Shown one piece after another: positions 38,607-47,270 of a stretch of 64,000 nt of DNA (positions are counted from its first letter, which is position 1; every line of letters begins with the position of its first letter). Both the position numbers and the translations under genes were made by a program. Source of the DNA: Closterium sp. Naga37s-1 (taxonomy: Eukaryota > Streptophyta > Zygnematophyceae > Desmidiales > Closteriaceae); contig CANJKZ010000396.1 in assembly GCA_947471745.1 (NCBI GenBank), positions 1,411,001 to 1,475,000 of the forward strand. Reading direction: 5' to 3'. The notes below the pieces were generated by a model. It was given only the letters and a program-made list of their open reading frames with translations. It made no database searches and was not told the DNA's origin.

Positions 38607-38783
38607 TGTCACAATCGTAGGCAGAACGAGGAGCCATAGCTAGGGTTTAGCTAGCTAAGCAAGAGAAAATAGGCAAAGGAGGGATTGCACTAGCAAGCAG
38701 GTGGATACATATAGGAAACCCTAAGGGGCTGTACTCACTATAGAGTACCCCACTGCAGGCTAGACAAACTACACATTCTGACA
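38607..38783 (-). repeat. 3' LTR of element B
   Basis: 177 bp; on the minus strand starts TGTCAGAATG and ends TTGTGACA. Preceded by the polypurine tract (plus-strand CACCCCCATAG). Confidence 0.92.
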
Positions 38784-38939
38784 CACCCCCATAGTCAAAG
38801 TGGGGTATGATTAGCACACCAAGCAGCAGTTCATAGTTCACAAATATAAGCAAAGCTAGAGGCTATCACAGAGGGCTAGTGAGGAGGAGGAGGGACTATG
38901 AGAGGAGAGGAGGTAGTGGGCGGCAGCTGAAGCTGCTGG

Positions 38940-39170
38940 CACACGGCGCAACTGGAGCAACTGGCACACGGGCAACTGGAGCAACTGGCACACTGGCAAC
39001 TGGAGCAACTGGCACACGGGCAACTGGAGTAACTGGCTCCGCGGCTAGACGAGCGGCAGGAGCAACTGACTCTCGGGCGACTGGAGCAACGGGCTCACTG
39101 GCGACTGGAGCGACGGGCTCACGGGCGACTGGCGCAACGGTCTCACGGGCGACTGGAGCTGCTGGCTTCA
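38940..39170. repeat. Tandem repeat inside element B
   Basis: Units of about 24 bp built on GCAACTGGAGCAACTGGCAC, degenerating rightward into GCGACTGGAGCGACGGGCTC. In one frame they read as Thr-Gly-Ala repeats, but no protein function is suggested. Confidence 0.9.
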
Positions 39171-39706
39171 CGGCGGCCACCCCCCTTCAACCTCCCCCTT
39201 TGTCCCAAAACTCCCGTTCACACCCCCTACTGCACCCCTAGCTTCACTCCCACGACACCCCCCTAGCACCACTCCTTCGGCTCCCACACACCCACCCCCC
39301 TCAGCGGCAGCTGCAGCAGTGGGAGACGGAGGAGGAGGAGGAGCAGGGGACGGCGCACACACCCGTCACCCCCATACCCGCCACCCCCACACTCGCCACC
39401 CCCAAACCCTAAAACGGGCAGTACGGGGCAGGAGTGCGGGCAGCAGCGCGGGGGACGGCGCGCACCCCCCCAGGGCGCCGCGACGGGGCAGCAGGGGCCG
39501 CGCGCGGCTCCTCAGGGCGCCGCGACGGGGCAGCGGGGGGTCGCGCGCGGCTCCCCAGGGCGTCGAGACGGGGCAGCGGGGGCCGCGCGTGGCTCCCCAA
39601 GGCGCCGTGACGGGATAGCAGGGGGCCGCGCGCGACTCCCCAGGGCGCCGCGACGGGCGACGGGAGGGGCGACGCGCGGCCCCCCAGGGCGCCGCGACGG
39701 GCGACG

Positions 39707-39710
<4 letters not shown>

Positions 39711-39746
<36 letters not shown>
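39711..39746. repeat. Poly-G run of about 36 bases
   Basis: A near-pure G homopolymer interrupts the GC-rich interior of element B. Length may be inexact because homopolymers are prone to assembly error. Confidence 0.85.
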
Positions 39747-40041
39747 CGATACGCTGGCCCCCAGGGCGCCGCGACAGGCGACGGGCAGGGCGACGCGTGG
39801 CCCCCCAGGCCGCCGCGACGGGCGACGGGCAGGACAGCGCTCGGGCCCCCGGGGCGCCGCGTGAGGCAGTAAACCGCCGCGCGCCTCGGGGCGCACGGCG
39901 GGCAGAAAACCGCCGCCACGCGCCCCGAGCGCGTGGCGGGAAGAAAAAAGGAACGTCGCGCGCCACGAGGCGCGCGACAGACAGTATGGCAGCGGAAGTA
40001 GGCGGGGCCCACAGGCCAGGAGCGTAATCGCTCTGTTACCA

Positions 40042-40218
40042 TGTCACAATAGCAGGCAGAACGAGGAGCCATAGCTAGGGTTTAGCTAGCTAGGCAAGAG
40101 AAAATAGGCAAAGGAGGGATTGCACTAGCAAGCAGGTGGATACATATAGGAAACCCTAAGGGGCTGTACTCACTATAGAGTACCCCACTGCAGGCTAGAC
40201 AAACTACACATTCTGACA
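40042..40218 (-). repeat. 5' LTR of element B
   Basis: 177 bp, nearly identical to 38607-38783. The minus-strand primer-binding site TGGTAACAGAGC lies directly inside it (plus-strand 40030-40041). Confidence 0.92.
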
Positions 40219-40416
40219 GGAAAAGCGTCGAACGACCTGAATGTTGTTGCATATTCGGGTGGCCCATGCTCAAATACACCCACCAGAGCAATTTTGGCTT
40301 AGTTCGCGCGCACAGAAAAGTTCGGCGCCTGCGATGACGGCCGCGCCTGCCGACAAATGCTAAGGAAGCGCATGGATCCCTATGGGCATAGGGAAAAGCG
40401 TTGAACGACCTGAATG
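40219..40416. repeat. 173-bp satellite, block 2 (one monomer)
   Basis: A little more than one satellite monomer separates element B from the copia element. It carries the GGATCC landmark at 40374 and ends GAATG, the first half of the copia target duplication. Confidence 0.95.
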
Positions 40417-40543
40417 TGTCAAACATTGTATATGTCTCTGCTTTGTAGGCTACAGTGGGTTAGCCTTTAGGGTGTACATTTCTTTGGGGTTTCACATTTG
40501 TACTCCCAAAATGTCTCTAGTTGATCACTTCTTGTTTCTGACA
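40417..40543 (+). repeat. 5' LTR of the copia element
   Basis: 127 bp, from TGTCAAACATTG to TTTCTGACA. It differs from the 3' LTR at about four sites (roughly 97% identity). Confidence 0.96.
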
Positions 40544-40556
40544 TGGTATTAAGAGC
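40544..40556 (+). other. Copia primer-binding site
   Basis: TGGTATTAAGAGC directly follows the 5' LTR, a close variant of the initiator-methionine tRNA complement TGGTATCAGAGC. Confidence 0.85.
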
Positions 40557-41178
40557 TTAGGTTCTAGACCTAGGACTTACCTAAGGGCCCACCGTTAGAA
40601 GCGCCCTCGAGCGCCTTATCAACTTAGCGCCCTCGAGCGCCGCTCTCCTAGTGCGCCTTCGTGCGCCTCTCCTTCTCCTGCTGCCCGTGCGCAGCTCGCT
40701 AGTGCCGCGCGCGGCCTTTTTTTTCAGCGCGCGTCGCCCGCTAGCAGCTCGCGCGCGGCCGTTTCTGCGCGCGCGCCGACCGTTAGCCGCCCACGCCGCC
40801 ACGAGCAGCCCGCTAGCCGCCCGCCGACCGGCCCTTCTGGCCCCGCGTAGCCTGCTAGCGGCCTGCAGCCCCGCCCGTAGGCCGCGTCGCCCTCGTAAGC
40901 CGCCGCCTGAGCGCGACTGCAGCCCACGCACAGCCGCGGACCGCCCGCTACAGCCGCCCGCGCACAGGCCCACCATCGCGCCGTGCCGTGTAGGCTAGTC
41001 CGAGCCGCGCCGCGCCGCCTTGCCCGAGCCGCGCCGCCCGAGCCGCGCCGCCCGAATCGCGCCGCCCTGACCGAGCCGCGTCGTCCCACCTGCAGCACCT
41101 ACTGCTCCTGTTCCTGCTACTGCTACTGCTACTACTGCTACTGCTACTACTGCTACTGTCACTACTGCTACTGCCACT

Positions 41179-42498
41179 ATGGCCACTCCTACTGGCTCGA
41201 TGACCTTCACCGGTACCTCCAGATCACTGCCAAGGACGATGTTTCCCTCTATGACCACACGTCCGGCGCTGCTCCTGCCCCTGCTACTACTGCTGACAGT
41301 ACTGCTCGCTCACAGTGGCAGACTCGTGACGCCCATGCTCGCCTAGCCGTTCGCAGCCACCTGCCGTTAGATGAGCGCGAGCACTTCGGCCAGCATAAGA
41401 CCGCTAAGGAGCTGTATGATGCTGTAGTTGCCCGCTACTCCTCCCCTGCCACTGCTGCGATAGGCCGTCTCTCACTGCCCTACCTCTTCCCCGATCTGTC
41501 TGCCTTTGCCACTGTAGCTGACCTCATCACTCACCTCCGTACTAGTGATCTCCGCTACCGTGCCGCACTCCCCCCCGATTTCCTAGCCAAGAACCCCCCC
41601 CGATGTACCTCACCCTCTACCACCTGGTCACTCGCCTCCCTGACTCTCTTCGCGCTGTCAGGGACCACTTTCTCGCTCTCTCCCCCACAGACCTCACTGT
41701 CGACCTGCTCGAGAAGGAACTCCTAGCAGCTGAGAAGAGCATTGTAGCTGTAGGTGCCTCTCGTGGCGACCCTCGCACTCCCTTCTTTGAGGGATGCTCC
41801 CCCTCCCCCCTTCTCCCCTCCATTGCATCTGCTGCTGCTGTCGACTACCTCGGTGCTGAGGGGGTCGGAGCTGCGTTCGCTCCCAGTGGGAGGCGCAAGG
41901 GCGGCAGGGGCAAGAGGGGCCGGGGTGGAGGAGGCGGCGGCGGGGGAGGTGGTGGTGGAGGGGGTGGAGGGGGCGGCGGCGGTGGCGGCAGTGGTGGGAG
42001 TGGTGCTGGTGGTGGGGGGGGCGGTGGCGGAGCCGGGGGTGGTGGAGGCGGCGATGGTGGAGGTGGAGGTGGTGGTGGTGGCAGTGGTGGCGGCGGTGGA
42101 GCTGGTGGAGGGCGCGGTGGAGCGGTGCAGCGTGGCGGGTTCGGCGGCGGACAGAGGCAGCAACAGCAGCGTCCCAGCGAGCCCCAGTCGCCCCAGCAGC
42201 TCCGTAAGTGGTACTCTCAGCGTGGGGGGTCTGGGGGTGGAGGTACCTGCCCGTACGTCATCCGCACAGGTGACCGCACTGGCCAGACCTGTGGGAGGTT
42301 TCACACGGCGCAGCGCTGTTTCTTTCGCCTCGACGACGCCTGGCGCGAGCAGTTTCCTGACGCCTCTGAGCTGCCCCGCTGGGCTGATCTGCTTAAGAAG
42401 GGGATTGATATCTTTGCTCTTGATTATGATGCTATCCTTGCTGCTATGTATGCATTGACTATTAGTGCTGAGGGTGACTGTTACCTGAGTGTACCGCC
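41179..42498 (+). pseudogene. Copia gag with frame lesions
   Basis: The likely start ATGGCCACTCCTACT at 41179 is out of frame with the gag body that resumes at TGGCTCGATGAC (about 41194). A short deletion there is inferred. A run of eight C at 41594-41601 shifts frame again between AKNPP and MYLTLYHLVTRLPDSLR; one more C would restore it. A third shift lies near 42497, before the protease. The body has capsid-like sequence (TRDAHARLAVRSHLP, LPYLFPDLSAFATVADLI), a Gly-rich tract of about 70 residues (41925-42135) and the putative zinc-binding CPYVIRTGDRTGQTCGRFH followed by TAQRC. The lesions could be real or, at the C run, sequencing errors. Confidence 0.85.
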
Positions 42499-45400
42499 GA
42501 CCCGGGTATTGGGACCAGTGAGGCTGCAGCTCTAGGTGCTAGTGCGTCTGCTGCTCTAGGTCCTGGTGAGGCTGCTGCCCTAGGTGCTAGTGCGTCTGCA
42601 TCTGCTGGTACCGCACCTACTGAGGCACTGCACACCTTCACACTGGACTCAGGTGCTACCCACTGTTTCTTTCGCGACCGCACTGCCCTAGAGCAGCTTC
42701 CTAGACCGGTTGTTGTCTCCCTGGCTGACCCCTCAGGGGGTCCGGTCCTTGCGACCTCCACCACTGCCCTCCCTTGTCCTGCTGTCCCGTCTGGCACGCT
42801 GTCGGGCCTCTACCTCCCCTCGTTCTCTACGAACTTGGTGGCGGGTTCCGCGCTCCAGGACGCGGGTGTTCACCATTTCACCCCTGCCTACGAGCGTGTG
42901 ACACACTGCACGTGTGCCCAGACGGGTCGTCACCTGGCTACCTTCACTCGGCAGCCGGGGTCGGACTTGTACACACTGACCACTGAGTCCCCTCAGGTAG
43001 CTGCGTCTGCGTCTGCGTCAGGTCAGCTGTCTGCCCCCTGCTCGTGTCGCTCCCTGTCGCACAGGACTGTCCTCTGGCACCACCGCCTTGGTCACCCGTC
43101 AGTGCAGCGCCTTCGTGGCATGCACTCCAGGTACCTTGTCTCTGGTCTTCCCAGGGTTCTCCCTCCCCTGCCATCCTCGCCTGCTCCTCCCTGTCTTCCG
43201 TGTGTCGAGGGGCGGCAGCGCGCCGCTCCTCACTCTTCCTCGTTCCCTCCAACAGAGGCTCCCCTGCAGACTCTCCACCTGGACGTGTGGGGCCCCGCCC
43301 GCGTCCGGGGACAGGGCCACGAGCGGTACTTTCTGCTGGTTGTCGACGACTACACGCGCTACACCACGGTCTTCCCCTTGCGTACCAAGGGTGAGGTCCC
43401 TGATGTCTTGATCCCCTGGATCCGCGCTGCTCGTCTCCAGCTCCGCGAGCGGTTCCAGTCGGACTTTCCTGTCCTGCGTCTGCACTCTGACAGAGGTGGC
43501 GAGTTTTCCTCTGACCTCTTGGCAGCCTACTGTGCGGAGCACGGCATCCGCCAGACGTTCACTCTCCCGGCCTCTCCGCAGCAGAATGGGGTTGCTGAGC
43601 GCCGCATTGGTCTTGTCATGGAGGTCGCTCGTACCTCCATGATCCATGCGGCTGCCCCCCATTTCCTGTGGCCGTTTGCAGTGCAGTACGCCGCGCATCA
43701 GCTCAACCTCTGGCCCCGTGTCTCTGTTCCGGAGACCTCGCCTACCCTGCGTTGGACGGGGGAGGTTGGCGATGCGTCGGTGTTCCGAGTCTGGGGATGT
43801 CGAGCCTTTGTCCGCGATACGTCCGTGGACAAGCTCTCCTCCCGTGCCGTTCCCTGCGTCTTCCTTGGCTTTGTCCCTGACGCGCCTGGCTGGCAGTTTT
43901 ACCACCCCACCTCGCGCCGTGTCTTCGCCTCTCAGGACGTCACCTTTGACGAGTCGGTACCCTTTTACTGTCTCTTCCCCTACCGCACTGCCCCGCTCCC
44001 CCCCCCGCCGCTCTTTCTCACCCCAGGTGTCCCGTTGGTAGACCCCCTCCCTCCCCAGGGTGCTGCTCCCTCAGGTGTTTCCCAGGTAGACCCGGTTGAG
44101 CCTGTCGAGGTAGCTGTTGACTCTGGTCCTGCGCGAGGTGCTGAGCGTGCTGAGCCTGGTGGTACTGGGTCTGGGGGTACTGCGACTGGGGGTGCTGAGA
44201 CTGGGGGTGCTGAGCCTGGGGGTGCGGAGACTGGGGGTGCTGAGTCTGGGGGTGCGGAGACTGCGGGTGCTGAGCCTGGGGGTGCTGCGACTGGGGGTGC
44301 TGAGCTTAGAGGAGCTGAGGCTGGGGGTTCTGAGACTTACCGTACTGCGCCTGTTGGCGCTCCCTCTTCACAGCAGCTGCGTGAGTGGTACTCCCAGCGT
44401 TACAGCCTCCGTCGTGGGGCTACTGGAGCCGGGGGGTCTGCTGGAGTTGGGGCTGGTGGCCCTGTGGGTGCAGTGTTGCAGCCGGAGCCTCCCTCCCCTC
44501 AGCGCCTACGTGAGTGGTATGCTCGGCGCTGCAGCCTCCGGAGTGGAGCTCCTGGTGTTGAGGTACCGCCTGCTGGAGGTGCTGCTGGAGGTACTGGAGC
44601 TGCTGGAGGTGCTGCTGGTGCTGCTGGAGGTCCTGGAGCTGCTGGAGGTGCTGCTGGTGCTGCTGGAGGTTCTGGAGCTGCTGGAGGTGCTACTGGTGCT
44701 GTCTCTGCTGCTTCTGGGGGCACTTCACGGCCGCGGCCGTACTTCATTCCGCTCCTTCAGCAGGTTCTTGGTCCGCCGCCTCCTCCTAGTCCTCCTCCCT
44801 CCTTAGAGTGTCCTCCGCCTGTCCAGTCGCAGTCACAGCTACCGCCTGCCTCGCCACTTCCTGGTCCTTCTCCCTACACTGGTCCGACAGGCAGTCTTAC
44901 AGAGCGTCGTGAGCCTGAGTCTCGTCCTGTGTTGCCTGTGTCTCGTCCTGTGTCACCTGTTCGTGCTGCTCGCACTGGTCGCCGTGTTCCGCGTGAGCGT
45001 CCTCCACCTGTCCCTGGCACACACTATATGACTCTGCGTCCTTCCACTGCTCCACAGCGTGTCCCTCTGCCGTCTCCTCCAGCGTCCTCTCTTCCTGTTC
45101 TTGCTGACCCGGAGTCTGACTCCCTTCGTGCTGCCAGTCCTACTGTCACGCGTCTCCTGGCCACTGCTGTCACTGACCCTTCCTTTGCGTCTGCTGCTGC
45201 GTTTGCCCTAGTTGCTGAGCTTGTCGACTTTGCTGCCCGCTGTCGTCTAGACTACGCCACGAGTCTTGTTGCTGAGTCTAAGTCTGTCTATCCTCCGCCC
45301 GTCGGGGGTGAGTGTGCTCTAGGCACGGACGTCCTTGAGGACAGACAGGAGGACCTTGAGTGTCTTGCAGCCGCTACGCCTTATCTCGTGTCCATGTTGA

Positions 45401-47010
45401 TTGCCCCTGAGGGAGACCCGGATGCTCCAGACATCCCGACCCCGCGCTCTTACGCTGAGGCGATCGCGGGTGAGTACTCCTCTCAGTGGCAGTCAGCCAT
45501 GGACGCAGAGATGGCATCCTGGAAGTCCACTGGCACTTACGTCGACGAGGTTCCCCCTCCTGGGGCGAACATCGTCAGTGGCATGTGGATTTTCAGGGTG
45601 AAGCGGCCGCCGGGTTCTCCGCCTGTCTTCAAGGCTCGTTACGTTGCTCGAGGCTTCAGTCAGCGAGAGGGAGTAGACTTCTTTCAGACCTTCTCCCCCA
45701 CCCCGAAGATGACCACTCTTCGGGTGCTACTGCACGTTGCTGCTCAGCGTGACTACGAGCTTCACTCTCTTGACTTCAGCACAACTTTCTTGCAGGGCAG
45801 CCTGCACGAGGAGATCTGGCTGCGCCGCCCTCCTGGCTTCACTGGGTCGTTTCCTCCTGGTACCCAGTGGAGCCTCCGACGGCCGGTCTATGGTCTCCGC
45901 CAGGCGCCACGTGAGTGGCACGACACACTGAGGACTACTCTTGCGGCACTTGGGTTCGCGCCTTCTACTGCTGACCCGTCGCTGTTTCTGCGCACCGACA
46001 CTTCGCTGCCGCCGTTCTACATCCTCGTGTACATCGACGACTTGGTCTTTGCCACTGCTGACACTGAGGCTCTCGCCCACGTGAAGTCGGAGCTGCAGAA
46101 GAGACACACGTGCACAGACCTGGGTGAACTGCGCAGCTACCTTGGCTTGCAGATCACCCGGGACAGAGCACGCCGCACCATCACACTGACTCAGTTACAC
46201 ATGGTGCAGCAGGTCCTTCAGCGCTTCGGCTTCACCTGGTCCTCAGCACAGGCCACGCCTCTGGCTACAGGTCACTTTCTCTCAGCTCTGCCTTCGGATG
46301 AGTCCGTAGAGCCGAGTGGTCCTTACCTAGAGCTAGTTGGTTGCCTCATGTACCTGATGACTTGCACTCGTCCTGACCTAGCGTACCCTCTTGGCCTTCT
46401 GGCCCGCTACGTGGCTCCTGGTAGGCACCGAAAGGTGCACTGGGATGCTGCAAAGAGGGTATTGCGCTACTTGTGCAGTACATCGGGCATGGGGCTCGTG
46501 CTTGGAGGAGGGAGCTCAGTTGTTCTCACTGGGCACTCAGACGCTTCTTGGGTTGACGACCAGGCTACTCAGCGGTCGTCACAGGGTTACACCTTCAGCC
46601 TTGGCTCTGGCTCAGTTTCGTGGCGTTCTACGCGTTCGTCTTCAGTTCTCGGTTCCAGTTGTGAGGCTGAGATCTACGCCACAGCCATGGCTGCACAGGA
46701 GTTACGCTGGCTCACCTACCTGCTGACCGGCCTGGGAGAGCGGCCTCGTTCTCCTCCAGTGCTGTACGTCGACAACAAGGCTGCCATTGTCTTGTGTGAG
46801 GAGCACAGACTGGAGCAAAGAACGAAGCACATCGCTCTACGTTACTTTCTGGCTCGAGAGTTGCAGCAGCGTGGTCAGCTTTGTCTTCGTTACGTGGCCA
46901 CTCAGGCCAACACTGCTGATATATTCACCAAGGCGCTTCAGTCTGGTGATCATCAGCGTTTCTGCACTTTGCTAGGGCTTGCTTGCTTTGCTAGGTATAG
47001 ATCACTGTGA
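42499..47010 (+). CDS. Copia pol polyprotein (PR-IN-RT-RH)
   Basis: One open frame of 1,503 codons follows gag after a shift; the first Met lies at 42835. Protease has LDSGATHCFF (active-site Asp codon 42646). Integrase has the pre-integrase LWHHRLGHP and CLPCVEGR. Its acidic triad is LDVWGP (Asp 43282), LHSDRGGEF (Asp 43489) and VAERRIG (Glu 43597). A Gly/Ala/Glu-rich linker at about 44150-44740 is followed by the reverse transcriptase: GMWIFRVKR, LDFSTTFLQGSLHEEIWLRRP and YIDD at 46030-46041. RNase H has HSDASW (Asp 46540), SSCEAEIY (Glu 46663) and LYVDNKA (Asp 46771). All catalytic residues are present, so pol may be functional. Plants show the same order. Its regulation lies in the short LTR. 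Confidence 0.95.
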   Translation, partial: DPGIGTSEAAALGASASAALGPGEAAALGASASASAGTAPTEALHTFTLDSGATHCFFRDRTALEQLPRPVVVSLADPSGGPVLATSTTALPCPAVPSGTLSGLYLPSFSTNLVAGSALQDAGVHHFTPAYERVTHCTCAQTGRHLATFTRQPGSDLYTLTTESPQVAASASASGQLSAPCSCRSLSHRTVLWHHRLGHPSVQRLRGMHSRYLVSGLPRVLPPLPSSPAPPCLPCVEGRQRAAPHSSSFPPTEAPLQTLHLDVWGPARVRGQGHERYFLLVVDDYTRYTTVFPLRTKGEVPDVLIPWIRAARLQLRERFQSDFPVLRLHSDRGGEFSSDLLAAYCAEHGIRQTFTLPASPQQNGVAERRIGLVMEVARTSMIHAAAPHFLWPFAVQYAAHQLNLWPRVSVPETSPTLRWTGEVGDASVFRVWGCRAFVRDTSVDKLSSRAVPCVFLGFVPDAPGWQFYHPTSRRVFASQDVTFDESVPFYCLFPYRTAPLPPPPLFLTPGVPLVDPLPPQGAAPSGVSQVDPVEPVEVAVDSGPARGAERAEPGGTGSGGTATGGAETGGAEPGGAETGGAESGGAETAGAEPGGAATGGAELRGAEAGGSETYRTAPVGAPSSQQLREWYSQRYSLRRGATGAGGSAGVGAGGPVGAVLQPEPPSPQRLREWYARRCSLRSGAPGVEVPPAGGAAGGTGAAGGAAGAAGGPGAAGGAAGAAGGSGAAGGATGAVSAASGGTSRPRPYFIPLLQQVLGPPPPPSPPPSLECPPPVQSQSQLPPASPLPGPSPYTGPTGSLTERREPESRPVLPVSRPVSPVRAARTGRRVPRERPPPVPGTHYMTLRPSTAPQRVPLPSPPASSLPVLADPESDSLRAASPTVTRLLATAVTDPSFASAAAFALVAELVDFAARCRLDYATSLVAESKSVYPPPVGGECALGTDVLEDRQEDLECLAAATPYLVSMLIAPEGDPDAPDIPTPRSYAEAIAGEYSSQWQSAMDAEMASWKSTGTYVDEVPPPGANIVSGMWIFRVKRPPGSPPVFKARYVARGFSQREGVDFFQTFSPTPKMTTLRVLLHVAAQRDYELHSLDFSTTFLQGSLHEEIWLRRPPGFTGSFPPGTQWSLRRPVYGLRQAPREWHDTLRTTLAALGFAPSTADPSLFLRTDTSLPPFYILVYIDDLVFATADTEALAHVKSELQKRHTCTDLGELRSYLGLQITRDRARRTITLTQLHMVQQVLQRFGFTWSSAQATPLATGHFLSALPSDESVEPSGPYLELVGCLMYLMTCTRPDLAYPLGLLARYVAPGRHRKVHWDAAKRVLRYLCSTSGMGLVLGGGSSVVLTGHSDASWVDDQATQRSSQGYTFSLGSGSVSWRSTRSSSVLGSSCEAEIYATAMAAQELRWLTYLLTGLGERPRSPPVLYVDNKAAIVLCEEHRLEQRTKHIALRYFLARELQQRGQLCLRYVATQANTADIFTKALQSGDHQRFCTLLGLACFARYRSL

Positions 47011-47133
47011 TGCTTGTGTTACATATATGCTTCCTGCTTGTGCTCAGAGTGTGTGGTGACGTTGTGATCCACCCTGAGCTTGCTTTGTCTTTCTTGACTG
47101 GTCTTCTGACCTCTTGTTCTCCCCCATTTAGCC

Positions 47134-47143
47134 TATGGGGGTG
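47134..47143 (+). other. Copia polypurine tract
   Basis: TATGGGGGTG abuts the 3' LTR. The same decamer marks the 3' LTR edge of elements A and B and, with the same core, of the truncated copia and element C. Confidence 0.8.
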
Positions 47144-47270
47144 TGTCTAACATTGTATATGTCTCTGCTTTGTAGGCTACAGTGGGTTAGCCTTTAGGGT
47201 ATACATTTCTCTAGGGTTTCACATTTGTACTCCCAAAATGTCTCTAGTTGATCACTTCTTGTTTCTGACA
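47144..47270 (+). repeat. 3' LTR of the copia element
   Basis: 127 bp, TGTCTAACATTG to TTTCTGACA, followed by the target duplication GAATG. Confidence 0.96.

Larger units (their letters stand above)
38607..40218 (-). mobile_element. Non-autonomous LTR element B (1,612 bp), in satellite
   Basis: Two 177-bp direct repeats (38607-38783 and 40042-40218) bound the element. The satellite bases GGAAAA flank it on both sides (38601-38606 and 40219-40224). On the minus strand the primer-binding site TGGTAACAGAGC lies next to the right-hand LTR, and the polypurine tract TATGGGGGTG next to the left-hand LTR, so the element reads right to left. The interior lacks gag and pol. It has a tandem ACTGGAGCAACTGGCACACG array and a GC-rich CGCCGCGACGGG-repeat zone with a G homopolymer. 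Confidence 0.93.
40417..47270 (+). mobile_element. Full-length Ty1/copia retrotransposon (6,854 bp)
   Basis: Two 127-bp LTRs (40417-40543 and 47144-47270) differ at about four positions. GAATG is duplicated at 40412-40416 and 47271-47275 within satellite sequence. The primer-binding site TGGTATTAAGAGC starts at 40544 and the polypurine tract TATGGGGGTG lies at 47134-47143. Domain order is gag, protease, integrase, reverse transcriptase, RNase H, as in Ty1/copia. Pol is open from 42499 to 47010. Gag carries three apparent frame lesions. The LTRs are unusually short for a 6.8-kb copia. Confidence 0.96.

Noticed and set aside
41723-42304. 193-codon Thr/Ala-rich minus-strand frame
   Set aside because: Antisense of the Gly-rich tract in copia gag.
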